A DNA stretch of 61,990 bases from an uncultured bacterium (GCA_902802945.1 CADCOC010000026.1:1-61990), one strand, 5' to 3'. Positions 44,111-53,478 are shown, counted from the stretch's first letter. A program made the numbers and translations. Notes: generated by a model from the sequence alone, not told the origin.

Positions 44111-44906
44111 GTTCAACAACATCAAGACGAAGGACTTTGAGCTGTTCCATCCTGAATGTAGACATACGGACGATACGGTGATGACGCTTGCGGTTGCGCA
44201 GGCGCTTGTGCGCTGTCGGGCCGCAGGTACGCACTTCAAGAAGGAGCTGGTGCCGTCCATGAAGGAACTTGGACGTGCCTACCCATGGGCGGGATACGGC
44301 AGCCGTTTCAAGCGCTGGTTGTGTTCGGACCGCTCGAAGCCCTACAAAAGCTATGGAAACGGCTCTGCAATGCGGGCGAGCCCGTGCGGATGGGTCGCTT
44401 CTTCGCAGAAGGAGGCGATCGACCTCGGCTATGACTCCGCCGTCGTGACGCATAACCATCCCGACGGGCTTGATGGAGGCGTGATGGCGTCCGAGTTGGT
44501 GTGGATCGCCCGAAACGGCGGTTCCAAGCAGGACATTCGCACGCGCATCGGACAGGTGTACAGGGTGGATTTCACTTTGGAGGAAATACGCCCTACATAC
44601 TCGTTCAACGAGACGTGCCAGGGGAGCGTGCCACAGGCGGTCGTCGCGTTTCTCGAATCCGAGTCATTTGAGGATGCAATCCGTAACGCCGTCTCGATTG
44701 GCGGTGACAGTGATACAATCGCCGCAATCACGGGGAGCATCGCCGAGGCGTTCTACGGTGTGCCGGATGAAATGAAGGAATGCGCACGTTCCTATCTGGA
44801 TGATCGACTACTTGGCATTCTGGATGCCTTCGATGAAATGATTGGCTATGGATTGGCTGTGAGCAACACGACTGACCTTGAGAGTGGCGAGACGATGCCG
44901 TCATAG
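44067..44906 (+). CDS. ADP-ribosylglycohydrolase (DraG family)
   Basis: The 279-residue all-helical hydrolase removes ADP-ribose from modified targets. The di-magnesium site motifs are at the N-terminus (GAIIGDIVGSRFEF, then HTDDTVMTLA) and C-terminus (IGGDSDTIAAITG), with NGSAMRASPCGW in between. This matches the complete DraG/ARH fold. Its start overlaps the end of the NADAR remnant, suggesting that an earlier two-gene NADAR/DraG unit has lost its first member. The physiological target is unknown. Confidence 0.9.
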   Translation: MYGAIIGDIVGSRFEFNNIKTKDFELFHPECRHTDDTVMTLAVAQALVRCRAAGTHFKKELVPSMKELGRAYPWAGYGSRFKRWLCSDRSKPYKSYGNGSAMRASPCGWVASSQKEAIDLGYDSAVVTHNHPDGLDGGVMASELVWIARNGGSKQDIRTRIGQVYRVDFTLEEIRPTYSFNETCQGSVPQAVVAFLESESFEDAIRNAVSIGGDSDTIAAITGSIAEAFYGVPDEMKECARSYLDDRLLGILDAFDEMIGYGLAVSNTTDLESGETMPS

Positions 44907-44940
44907 GACCGGTGACGCGTCTCTGCGAGAGAAGGTGTCT

Positions 44941-45039
44941 ATGAAAATGCAAGAGATTAGAAAACTGAGAATCAGGAACCTGCATTCTGTCTTTGGACGG
45001 GTGTGCGAGGCGAGACGCGCTCAAAAAGGTAGGCGATGA
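44941..45039 (+). CDS. Possible 32-residue basic peptide upstream of the methyltransferase
   Basis: ATG at 44941 has a good ribosome binding site (GAGAAGG, 5 bases upstream) and its TGA overlaps the methyltransferase ATG (ATGA at 45036-45039), the pattern used for translational coupling in this genome. The product is strongly basic (MKMQEIRKLRIRN ... QKGRR). It could be a leader peptide, or the remnant of a longer gene. Confidence 0.4.
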   Translation: MKMQEIRKLRIRNLHSVFGRVCEARRAQKGRR

Positions 45040-45665
45040 ACGAATACTATGAGAGGCCCTTGGAGGCGTATCTCAGAGGAAGCGGCTGCAAGACGGCGGC
45101 GGGCGGCCCGGATGCATACGCGGCGGGCAAGGCTGCGGGGCTGAAGGTGCATTACTTCAAGCGCTCCGCGCTCTTGCCGCGCGTCGGGCTCGTACTGGGG
45201 TTCTTGCGCGGAATCGAGTTCGACTCGCTCCTTGACGTGGGGAGCGGACGCGGCGCGTTCCTGTGGCCGTTCCTCGATGAGTTCCCGGACAAGGAGACGC
45301 ACGTGGTCGATCTGCTGCCACAGCGTGTCGCGCTCCACCGCGCCGTGGCGGCGGGCGGAACGTTCAACCTCCAGGTACACGAGGGTGACGTCAGGTCGCT
45401 GGCGCTTCCGGACAAGTCCGTGGACGTGGTGACCATGCTGGAGGTCCTCGAGCACATCCCCGACGTCGCCGGAGCGGTCCGCAACGCGGTGCGGATGGCA
45501 CGCAGGCACGTGGTCGTCACGGTCCCGTCGCAGCGGGACGACAACCCAGAGCATATCCATCTGCTTTCAAAGGGACGTCTTAGCGAGCTTTTCAGCGCCG
45601 CCGGGTGCGGCAAGCTGAACTTCGGGGGCGTTCCGGGGCACACGTTCATGGTGGCGACATGCTGA
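45036..45665 (+). CDS. Class I SAM-dependent methyltransferase in RNA repair cassette
   Basis: The 209-residue protein has the AdoMet-binding motif LLDVGSGRGAFLWPF, an acidic second strand (THVVDLLPQ), DVRSLALPDKSVDVVTMLEV and a conserved EHIPD post-motif. The target is not identifiable. Its gene overlaps the RNA ligase gene by 7 bases, which in turn overlaps the HD-Pnk gene, so all three are translated as a unit. A role in modifying RNA ends before or after sealing is a reasonable inference, by analogy to Hen1 with Pnkp, although it is not recognisably Hen1. Confidence 0.75.
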   Translation: MNEYYERPLEAYLRGSGCKTAAGGPDAYAAGKAAGLKVHYFKRSALLPRVGLVLGFLRGIEFDSLLDVGSGRGAFLWPFLDEFPDKETHVVDLLPQRVALHRAVAAGGTFNLQVHEGDVRSLALPDKSVDVVTMLEVLEHIPDVAGAVRNAVRMARRHVVVTVPSQRDDNPEHIHLLSKGRLSELFSAAGCGKLNFGGVPGHTFMVATC

Positions 45666-46480
45666 AGATGCTGAAATATCCAAGGACGCAGCACATCCAA
45701 GGGTCGCGCATCCAGCCGGGCGACGAAGACCTGTCCCAGATTCCGTTCCGCCTCATCGCCGGACGGAGTATCGTCGTCGAGGAGAAGTGCGACGGCGCGA
45801 ACAGCGCCGTCTCCTTCGATGCGGACGGGGCGCTGCTTCTCCAGTCGCGCGGACACTACCTTACCGGCGGCGCGCGCGAGAAGCACTACGACCTTCTCAA
45901 GAAGTGGGCGTCCGTACACCAGCGCGCGTTTCGTTCCGTTCTCGGTTCGCGCTACGTCATGTACGGGGAATGGATGTACGCCAAGCACGCGATCTACTAC
46001 GATGCGCTGCCGCACTATTTCCTCGAGTTCGACATGTTTGACCGCGAACGCGGGGTGTTTCTCGATACGTCCTCCAGGCGCGAGCTCCTCGCTTCACTGC
46101 CCGTCGTGTCCGCGCCGGTTATCACGAAACGGGCATTTAACTCGCTAGACGAGTTAAAGTCGCTTGTCGGGCCGTCCGCGTTCATACGTCCCGACCACAT
46201 CGAACATCTGCGCGAATGGTGTGAGGCGAACGGCCGGTGCGGGGATGCCGATGACCGATGCGCTGAGACCGACCCCGCGACGACGATGGAGGGACTGTAC
46301 GTCAAGGTCGAGGAAGAAGGGCAGGTCATGTCGCGGATGAAGTTCGTGAGGCAGTCTTTCCTCCAGACCGTCGCCACGCCAGACACGCATTGGCTGAACC
46401 GTCCCATCGTGCCGAATCTCCTGCGCTATCCCGTGGAGGCGATCTACGAGGCACAGTTACCAAAAGAGGCGGCGGGATGA
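45659..46480 (+). CDS. ATP-dependent RNA ligase family protein
   Basis: The 273-residue protein has a nucleotidyltransferase core: motif I EEKCDGANSAV with Lys43 as the adenylylated residue (KxDG). Downstream ligase-like segments are SRGHYL, MYGEWMYAKHAIYY (motif III), LEFDMFDRERGVF (motif IIIa), MEGLYVKVEEEG (motif IV) and SRMKFVRQSF (motif V). It would seal 3'-OH/5'-PO4 RNA ends. An alternative start is the ATG at 45668, which leaves the conserved LKYPRTQHIQGS beginning intact. The stop overlaps the start of the end-healing HD-Pnk gene by four bases. Confidence 0.88.
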   Translation: MLKMLKYPRTQHIQGSRIQPGDEDLSQIPFRLIAGRSIVVEEKCDGANSAVSFDADGALLLQSRGHYLTGGAREKHYDLLKKWASVHQRAFRSVLGSRYVMYGEWMYAKHAIYYDALPHYFLEFDMFDRERGVFLDTSSRRELLASLPVVSAPVITKRAFNSLDELKSLVGPSAFIRPDHIEHLREWCEANGRCGDADDRCAETDPATTMEGLYVKVEEEGQVMSRMKFVRQSFLQTVATPDTHWLNRPIVPNLLRYPVEAIYEAQLPKEAAG

Positions 46481-47634
46481 TCGCTTTTCCGTTCAACATC
46501 CCATCCGCGCCGGATTGGAAAATCGACTGGAAGGGCGTCAACTACTCCCCGTTTGGAGCTCTCTTGGCGAAGATGGGAGGCATCCGCCAGAACCCTGTCT
46601 GGCATGGCGAGGGAGACGTCCTTGCACACACGCGGCTCGTATGTGATGCGCTTGTGGGGGATCCGGTTTTCCGCGCGATGGACGAGACGGACCGTGCGGA
46701 GGTGTTCGTTGCAGCGCTTCTCCACGACGTCGGCAAGATTGCAAAGACGAAGATGGAGAATGGAACATGGGTTTCCCCCGGACACTCCATCGCTGGGGCG
46801 CTGTTCGTCCGCAAGATGCTCTGGCAGGTATTTGACATGGCTGGAACGGAAGAGAAGCGGCGCTTCCGCGAGACGGTCTGTTCACTCATTAGATTCCATT
46901 CCGCGCCACCGCATTTCATGTCCAAGAGTGAACCGGAACGTTTTGTCGGTTATATCGCTGCGGAGGGATGTGTTACGGAGGGATTCACGCTGGAAAAACT
47001 TGGCGTGCTCGTCCGGGCAGACATCCTCGGACGCAAGGCGAGCGATGTCGGCCGCCTGTTGGACGAACTCGCGCTTTTCACCGCGACGGCTAAAGAACTG
47101 GGGTGTCTGGACGGGCCTCCGCGTTTCGCCGATCCGTTCAGCCGCCTGGCGTGGCTGGAAGGCCGCACGGGATATCCGGAGCAGAAGCTGTACAACGACA
47201 CATGGGGCCACGTATACATGATGTGCGCGTTGCCGGGAACCGGAAAGGATACCTGGATCCGCAGTAACCTGCCGGACGTTCCGATGGTGTCATTGGACGC
47301 CATCCGCGCAGAGTTGTCTGTCTCCTGGGAGGACGGGCAGGGACCCGTGGTGGCGCGCGCATTTGAGAGGGCGCGCGAGTATCTGCGCGCGCACCATTCG
47401 TTCGTCTGGAACGCGACCTGCCTGACGCCAGATCTGCGCAAGCGGGAACTGCAGCTGTTCAGAGATTACGGTGCGTACACGGAAATCGTCGTCCTTGAAG
47501 TTCCGTGGGAGGAGGGCCTGCGGCGCAACCGCAACCGAAAGGCGGTGGTGCCCGAGGACGTGATCGACTCGATGCTCGGGCGCTTCACGCCTCCGTCCGT
47601 ACGCGAAGCACATGAAGTGTTGTCTGTAGTCTAG
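46477..47634 (+). CDS. HD-Pnk: HD phosphoesterase fused to 5'-OH polynucleotide kinase
   Basis: The 385-residue protein has an N-terminal HD domain (HTRLVCDALVG, VAALLHDVGKIAKTK with His83-Asp84, SPGHSIAGALF, IRFHSAPP). This is followed by a C-terminal P-loop kinase (MMCALPGTGKDTWIRSNL with Lys257, VSLDAIRAELS, WNATCLTPDLRKREL). The layout matches HD-Pnk end-healing enzymes such as the one described from Runella slithyformis, where the HD domain removes 2',3'-phosphates and the kinase phosphorylates 5'-OH ends. Directly coupled to an RNA ligase, it would heal ends left by ribotoxins. GGCGGG precedes the ATG. Confidence 0.85.
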   Translation: MIAFPFNIPSAPDWKIDWKGVNYSPFGALLAKMGGIRQNPVWHGEGDVLAHTRLVCDALVGDPVFRAMDETDRAEVFVAALLHDVGKIAKTKMENGTWVSPGHSIAGALFVRKMLWQVFDMAGTEEKRRFRETVCSLIRFHSAPPHFMSKSEPERFVGYIAAEGCVTEGFTLEKLGVLVRADILGRKASDVGRLLDELALFTATAKELGCLDGPPRFADPFSRLAWLEGRTGYPEQKLYNDTWGHVYMMCALPGTGKDTWIRSNLPDVPMVSLDAIRAELSVSWEDGQGPVVARAFERAREYLRAHHSFVWNATCLTPDLRKRELQLFRDYGAYTEIVVLEVPWEEGLRRNRNRKAVVPEDVIDSMLGRFTPPSVREAHEVLSVV

Positions 47635-47662
47635 CGGGATGAATGACTAAGGGAAGCGCATA

Positions 47663-49144
47663 TTACCAGAACACACGGACGCGCACGCCTTTGACCTTGC
47701 GTTCGGGGATGCGCGGGCGCATGTAGAAGCGTTTCGTATGCTTCAGGTGGGGGAAGAAGGGCTGCACGAGGTGGCCTTCCTCCATTGGAACGATCACAAC
47801 CGTTGGCTTGATGCCAGTTTCGGCAAGGCGCTTGAGGTCGTCGAAGGAATCCCAGTAGCCCGTCATGTTTTCGTAGGGGCGGTTGTACCACGGGAAGGGC
47901 CACGTATCGGCGGCGGGCAGGGCTACGGCGATGAAGGGTGATTGGTTCGTGGCGGATGACATTGCGGAGGCGACTGTTTGGGCTAGTTCCTTAACCTCGG
48001 GCGATGCGGCCGCATAGTTACAGGGATTCGCCGTGGAATCGGGATCGCGGTTCATCCGCACGAGCGCGGGAACGTTGAACGCAAGGAGAAGCGCGGGGAG
48101 AACTGCAAGGGGAATCCATTTGAAACGGGGCAACGCCTCTGCCGCGCAGGCGAGTCCAAGCACCGAGGCGAGTACTAGCGGCATCTCGATCTGCACAGCG
48201 CACCACGGCGTCTTGTAAGGAATCAGCGAGTAGATGGCGAGCGTAGCAAGCGCGTAGCAGAGCGTGAAGCGGAATGCCCGCGATGTGGTTTCGGACGCTC
48301 TATGCCATGCAGCAAATGCGCCGCAGGATACCGAGACGAGGAATAAGAAGAGCAGAGCGGAATTGCCGTCATAGAGCCAACGGAAGTACTGCCACCAGGG
48401 ATGGACGTGCCAGTTCGCGCCCGTTGAGGCCGTCGCATCGCCGGCGGCGCGTCCGAGGTAGGAGAGAGGTGCGGCGATGAAGGCGTTGTAGACGCCGTGG
48501 AAGTCATGTCCGAAATCGGAGTAGAGGATGAATGCTACGATGAGGAAGCCGAGGATTGCCAAGATGGCGTCGCGCGTGCGTGCGCGCACGGCGTCGAATG
48601 ACATTCGTTTGACGATGAACGGGGTGGTGGCGATGGCGGCTGCGGTGAATGAAATCAGGCATGTTTCCTTCGTGGCGAAGGCGAGTGCGGTAACAGTTCC
48701 AAAGAAAAGAGCCCATGTGCCCGTCTTCCATTTCGTTCCGGGGCAGAGGTAGCCCGTTCCGGCCCAGAACATCATGACGAGAAAACTAGCGAGGAGGATT
48801 TCCTGAATGAAGTCGGTGGCGAAGAAGGCAAAGAAGGGGGACGTGCCAAGCAACAGGGCGAACACCAGACCGGGGAAGAAGCTTTTCGTGAGGCGCTTTA
48901 GGGCGAAGAAGCCGAAGACTAGCGCAAGGGCCGCGAATACAAGGGGCGTGCAGCGCAGGAGCGTGCCGTCGAGCGAGGCGGTTTCGCCATGGCCGGCCGC
49001 CCTCTGGAGGGCGGCGGCGGCGTAATAGAGCGTGGGACCATGGTGGTCCTGCGGCTGGTACGTGTATCGGCCGGTCTCGAGGAGGCGTCCCGTCGTAAAG
49101 GCCTGGTTGGCCTCGTCGGGGTGGAATGTGCGGTCGAACAGCAT
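47663..49144 (-). CDS. Polytopic membrane protein, TIGR03663/GT39-like
   Basis: The 493-residue protein has about ten predicted membrane helices. RTFHPDEANQAFTTGRLLE and TYQPQDHHGPTLYY match the N-terminal acidic loop of the TIGR03663 family of GT39-like membrane proteins, which use lipid-linked sugars. The first membrane helix that usually precedes the DEA loop is missing, because an in-frame stop lies 13 bases before the ATG. The ATG overlaps the stop of the DUF2723 gene upstream (ATGA), so the two are coupled. A glycosylation role is likely but unproven. Confidence 0.72.
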   Translation of the reverse strand: MLFDRTFHPDEANQAFTTGRLLETGRYTYQPQDHHGPTLYYAAAALQRAAGHGETASLDGTLLRCTPLVFAALALVFGFFALKRLTKSFFPGLVFALLLGTSPFFAFFATDFIQEILLASFLVMMFWAGTGYLCPGTKWKTGTWALFFGTVTALAFATKETCLISFTAAAIATTPFIVKRMSFDAVRARTRDAILAILGFLIVAFILYSDFGHDFHGVYNAFIAAPLSYLGRAAGDATASTGANWHVHPWWQYFRWLYDGNSALLFLFLVSVSCGAFAAWHRASETTSRAFRFTLCYALATLAIYSLIPYKTPWCAVQIEMPLVLASVLGLACAAEALPRFKWIPLAVLPALLLAFNVPALVRMNRDPDSTANPCNYAAASPEVKELAQTVASAMSSATNQSPFIAVALPAADTWPFPWYNRPYENMTGYWDSFDDLKRLAETGIKPTVVIVPMEEGHLVQPFFPHLKHTKRFYMRPRIPERKVKGVRVRVFW

Positions 49145-52100
49145 CAGGGACGGAGTTTACGGTAGAGGCTCTTCCAGGGCTCCTGTCCGATCACTGACCT
49201 CACGCGCGCGGGATCGAGCTGCGCGGCCGTCTGCAAGGCCTCGCGCGCCTCCTTTGTGTTGCCGGCCTGGACGCAGACGAGGGCAGCTTGGAGATAGGCG
49301 TCAGGATTCCTCGAGGCGCGCGCGTATTCCAAGTAGCACTTTTGTGCGTCCTCCAGTGCATTGCAGCGGATGAACAGCTCTCCTAGGTGGGCTATGTCGT
49401 TCCAGGAAATGCCCTTGCGCCGCTGGAGCGGCTGCAGGAGTTTGCCGAGGACATACGGCGCGTATGTGGTGGAGTCGATCTTCAGGAGCAGTTCCGCCGC
49501 CGTGAAGATGCTGGACGGATTGGCCCTGTCTGCCAAGGGCAGTGCGGCGCTTATGGCTTGGACGGCCGCGTCCGGCTTTTCGCACTTGTCTAGGAGGTCG
49601 GCGTACTGGATGAGCGAGTCGAAGCTCGACGCCTCGGGGAATTTCATCAGGGTTTTGACGACCTCCGCACACTCGTCCTTCCGTCCGCCCTGGGCGAGCA
49701 TGAGCGCAGCGGCGTGCAGTCTTTCATACTTGTTGGCTTCGGGGAACTTCAAGGCGTCCACGATGTTCTTTGCCGCCTGCTGGTAACTGCGGAGACGCTG
49801 GAAGATCATGGCCGAGCGCCAGAGGCGGTCGTAGCTGTTCGCATGTGCTGGGTTGCTCTGGAGCAAGGCGACGGATTGGTATGCGAGCTGCACGCGGCCG
49901 AAGATGAGGTTTGCCTCTGCGTATGCGAGCCTGGCCTCCGCGAGGGCGTCCAGTTCGTTTTCGGAGAGTTTCTTCAGCACCTCGGCGGGGAATGGCGCGC
50001 GCGTGACGTCTGGCTTTTTCCCCTCCGGCATGTGCTTGACGAGAAGGGCGTTCATCGTTGCCATGGCGTCAAGAGCGGCCTGTGCGTGCTTACGTATGTC
50101 CTTCGTCCGGGAGTTGTTGGGGTCTACGCGGTCGGTGTAGCATACCATGTCCAGGATCGCGTCCCACTTGCTGGCCGTGCCGAGGATATCCTGGATATAG
50201 CGGAACGTGGCCTCGGGCGAGGCGGGGTAGAGGGAAACGGCTTCGCGGAAGGCCTGTGCCGCTAACCCGTTGTATTTCTGGAAGTCGCCGTCGCTGCGGG
50301 TCTTGTAGCGGGTGTCGGAGTAGAGTCCGGCGATGGCAGCGCGGAGCTTGGAGAAGCTCTTCTGCGCGGGGAAGTCGCGTCGGAAGGCAGGGTCCTTCAG
50401 CAGCCGGCGCGTGTACCAGTCCCAGAACTCCATGTCGTTGCGGATGATGGAGTCGTTCAGGGCGTTCTCCTCGGCGTTGATCTTCATGATCAGGCCGTGC
50501 GGCGTGAGGAAGGGGTACATCCACTTGATGACGTAGCTTTCCTCCACGTAGAAGTCGCGACGGAGGCGCTCGTGGTCGAACATCTTCCTGGTGAGGATGC
50601 CGTTGATGTCCATCACGCTCAGCGCGCCCGTGACCTGGACTCGCCCGTTTTCCGTGACCACGCCCTTTGCGGCGCGCTCCTCGGGCGACAAGCTGGTAAC
50701 GTACTCAGAGAACGCGGCGGCGGAATCGTCCTTGGACGGAATCCAGATGTCGTCGCCGTAGAGGTCGCGCTCGACGCTCATGTAGGTGTCGTCGGCGAGG
50801 GCGTTCTGCGTGATGAGGTACACGTCTGGGCGCACGTTGGCGGAGTAGATCATGTAGGTGGGGACGAAACGTCCCGGGTCTGTGCCGCCGAAGAAGACGG
50901 CCGACGGTCCCATCTCCTCGGGCCAGAGCGGGTTCGGGAGCGGCTCCTCGTCGGGCGAGAGTTCTTCGCGGATTGCGTTCGCGCCGCGCAGCTGGTAGTT
51001 GCCGAACTGCCAGCCGAAGGTGTGGCCGTTCTGCTCGGCCGAGCCCATGGCGAAGACGAGCTTGTCGTTCGTGTAGTTCTCGTATATCGGGATGAGGGCC
51101 GTGCAGGCCGCGCCGGCGCAGAGGATGGCGAAGCAGATGCGCTGCGCGGAGTCGTTGTTGTCGAACAGCTTCTTCACGATGCGGTTCGCCACGACGAGGC
51201 CCACGACGAGGCCGTATCCGATCCAGAGCGAGAACATTCCGTGCGAGGAGATGAACTTGACCTTTTGGATGAAGCCGTCCTGGATGTCTCCCTTGACATT
51301 GGCGAGGGCGACGAGGAAGAACGACATGATGGCGAAGCAGGAGCCGATGGCGATGAGCCACTGCTGCGTGATGTCGTCCGCGAGGAACCTTACGCGCAGG
51401 GGGGCGTCTGGGTTCTCGGGCAGAATGTCCTTCCCGCGCAGCTGGCGGATGATCACGAGCGTCTGGCGCACGAGCATCGCGCCCACTCCCACGAAGGCCG
51501 TGAGCGCCATGACGAGGAGGAGGTATTTGTCGACGCGGCCAGGCACTTCACCGGCGAACAGTTCGGAGAACACGATGACGAGCGCGGCCGTGACCACGTA
51601 GAAGCCCACGGCGATGCTGGCCGCGTGTATCGTGACGAGCTTCTCCTTAGTCTTCACCAGACCCCTCCAGAGGGCAAACGGGATGAGCGCCAGCGCGGCG
51701 GCGACGAGCGTGAACTGCATGCGGAGGTCCTGGAAGTAGAAGCCCATCTGCTTGCAGAACAGGTCGAATCCATCGCTAGTGAAGATGGACGGCATCTTGA
51801 TGGCTTCGTACTGTCCGCGCAGGATTGCGTGCTTGAATCCCTCCCATGTGCGCGGATAGCCCCAGTTCATCGGCGGGTTGCGTAGGTCCGAGACGATCGG
51901 CATGTAGGCGTAGAAGCTGACGCCTAGTTCTGCGAAGAACATCGCCGGGCCGATTGCCCTGCCGTTCGGCAACGCGACGGTGGCGAGGCCGAGAATGACG
52001 AAATTCCAGATGCAGGGCCAGTAGAACCACCAGGTGGTCGGATGCGTAAGACCGTTCATCGCGCCCTTGGAGAGGAGGATGAATACGACGAGCTGGACGG

Positions 52101-53478
52101 ACGCGACGGGAACCGCGAAGGCGAGCCCGCGCTTGCGCGGGGTGAGCAGCGAAAGACCCACGAGCAAGGCGATTCCCATGAGCAGCATGAGCGTGGGCTT
52201 CAGCCAGCTGAACGCCTCGCCGCGGTATCCGGCGCTCCCCGCAGCCTTTAGGCCGGCGGCTACGGATACAGCGATAAAGGCGCAGAAACCTGCGCCCGCG
52301 AGCCATCCCCATACGCGGCGGTCGGAGAGCGGCGCGTCGGCAGGAGCAAACACGGCACCAAGCGACAGGACGCACGTCGCGGCCAGGAACAGGGCGATCC
52401 AGGCGTACTGCGACGGGGCGAGGAGCGGTGCGAAGTCTGGGTTGGCCCACGTTTCCTTTCCACCTGCTAGAATGGCCAGCAGGATGAGGGCCGCACCTGC
52501 AAGTCCCGTGCCTAGCGCGCCGATGATGACGACGTCCTGCCGCTGTTTGCGCAAGGCGAGCACTTTTCCTACGATCGGCGCCGCGACAACGAGCGCGAAG
52601 GCGAGCCAGAGCAGGATTTCGTTCGGGCAGCTCTGCGTGGACATAACTGGATCGAACTTGTTGATCACGTCTGCGGCCATCCCCGCTGAGGCGCGCAATT
52701 TGCTGCCTATCTGCAACACCTGCGCCGTGAGCGCGACGGGAATGAGGATGAGCACGAAGTCGCGGAACAGACGGATGTCCTTGAAGAAGATGATCACGGC
52801 AAGCGGCAGCGCAGCCATGAGCAGCACCTGGTAGTTCGTGAGGCCAAGACCGAAGATGAACGCCGTAAGCCAGAGGATCTTGTGCGACGGCTGGCGCATC
52901 CAGCGGTAGGAGAGCAAGAACACGGCCATCAGGAAGAGGGCGTTGAGCGAGTATATCTCAACAATCGTTGACTGCGACCACTCGACCGGCGAGAACGCGA
53001 AGAGGAGCGCGCCGCCGAGGCCGCCCGCAAAACTCATGAGCGCATGGCGCTGTGCAGCATCCTCGGGAGGGTCGCGCTTGTCGCGACCTTCGTCCTTGTC
53101 CATTGAGTCAAGCATGTCACTCCCGGACCGGCAGATGAGCATCGCGGTGCACCCGGCCGCGAACGCGCCGGCGACGGCGGAGAACAGCGATACGGCCCAG
53201 GCGGGCGTGGGCTGGCCCATGTAGGTGACCCATGAGAACACCCGGCAGAAGATCCAGCAGCAGAGCGTCCAGAACGGATAGCCCGGAGGGTGCGGCACGC
53301 CGAGGTGGTCGGCCGCCGTGGCGAGTTCACCGGAGTCCTCAAGTCCCACCGATGGGCCGAGTGTGAAGAAATACACGAGGAATGATATCGCCGTGGCGCT
53401 CCAGAACGCCGTCCAGTCGATGCGGCGGAAAAATGCGCCGGGCTTCTTCGTTTCCGTTGAGAACAGTTTTTTTAGCAT
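49144..53478 (-). CDS. DUF2723 membrane protein with long TPR-like C-terminal region
   Basis: The 1444-residue protein's N-terminal half is polytopic. The signature LEDSGELATAADHLGVPHPP (then GYPFWTL) identifies DUF2723, a family related to protein O-mannosyltransferases. The C-terminal third (from about 1130) is a helical repeat region of TPR type (SLYPASPEATFRYIQDI, SFDSLIQYADLLDKCEKPDA, NTKEAREALQTAAQLDPARV), probably extracytoplasmic. The ATG at 53478 is chosen because the frame further upstream lies in the holA gene and has Arg-rich shadow sequence. It overlaps holA by 7 bases. It may glycosylate surface proteins together with the next gene. Confidence 0.85.
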   Translation of the reverse strand: MLKKLFSTETKKPGAFFRRIDWTAFWSATAISFLVYFFTLGPSVGLEDSGELATAADHLGVPHPPGYPFWTLCCWIFCRVFSWVTYMGQPTPAWAVSLFSAVAGAFAAGCTAMLICRSGSDMLDSMDKDEGRDKRDPPEDAAQRHALMSFAGGLGGALLFAFSPVEWSQSTIVEIYSLNALFLMAVFLLSYRWMRQPSHKILWLTAFIFGLGLTNYQVLLMAALPLAVIIFFKDIRLFRDFVLILIPVALTAQVLQIGSKLRASAGMAADVINKFDPVMSTQSCPNEILLWLAFALVVAAPIVGKVLALRKQRQDVVIIGALGTGLAGAALILLAILAGGKETWANPDFAPLLAPSQYAWIALFLAATCVLSLGAVFAPADAPLSDRRVWGWLAGAGFCAFIAVSVAAGLKAAGSAGYRGEAFSWLKPTLMLLMGIALLVGLSLLTPRKRGLAFAVPVASVQLVVFILLSKGAMNGLTHPTTWWFYWPCIWNFVILGLATVALPNGRAIGPAMFFAELGVSFYAYMPIVSDLRNPPMNWGYPRTWEGFKHAILRGQYEAIKMPSIFTSDGFDLFCKQMGFYFQDLRMQFTLVAAALALIPFALWRGLVKTKEKLVTIHAASIAVGFYVVTAALVIVFSELFAGEVPGRVDKYLLLVMALTAFVGVGAMLVRQTLVIIRQLRGKDILPENPDAPLRVRFLADDITQQWLIAIGSCFAIMSFFLVALANVKGDIQDGFIQKVKFISSHGMFSLWIGYGLVVGLVVANRIVKKLFDNNDSAQRICFAILCAGAACTALIPIYENYTNDKLVFAMGSAEQNGHTFGWQFGNYQLRGANAIREELSPDEEPLPNPLWPEEMGPSAVFFGGTDPGRFVPTYMIYSANVRPDVYLITQNALADDTYMSVERDLYGDDIWIPSKDDSAAAFSEYVTSLSPEERAAKGVVTENGRVQVTGALSVMDINGILTRKMFDHERLRRDFYVEESYVIKWMYPFLTPHGLIMKINAEENALNDSIIRNDMEFWDWYTRRLLKDPAFRRDFPAQKSFSKLRAAIAGLYSDTRYKTRSDGDFQKYNGLAAQAFREAVSLYPASPEATFRYIQDILGTASKWDAILDMVCYTDRVDPNNSRTKDIRKHAQAALDAMATMNALLVKHMPEGKKPDVTRAPFPAEVLKKLSENELDALAEARLAYAEANLIFGRVQLAYQSVALLQSNPAHANSYDRLWRSAMIFQRLRSYQQAAKNIVDALKFPEANKYERLHAAALMLAQGGRKDECAEVVKTLMKFPEASSFDSLIQYADLLDKCEKPDAAVQAISAALPLADRANPSSIFTAAELLLKIDSTTYAPYVLGKLLQPLQRRKGISWNDIAHLGELFIRCNALEDAQKCYLEYARASRNPDAYLQAALVCVQAGNTKEAREALQTAAQLDPARVRSVIGQEPWKSLYRKLRP

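Noticed and set aside
45605..45658. Longer N-terminus for the RNA ligase
   Set aside because: The extra residues lie within the methyltransferase gene and do not resemble the ligase family, whose conserved start is the LKYPRTQHIQGS segment.
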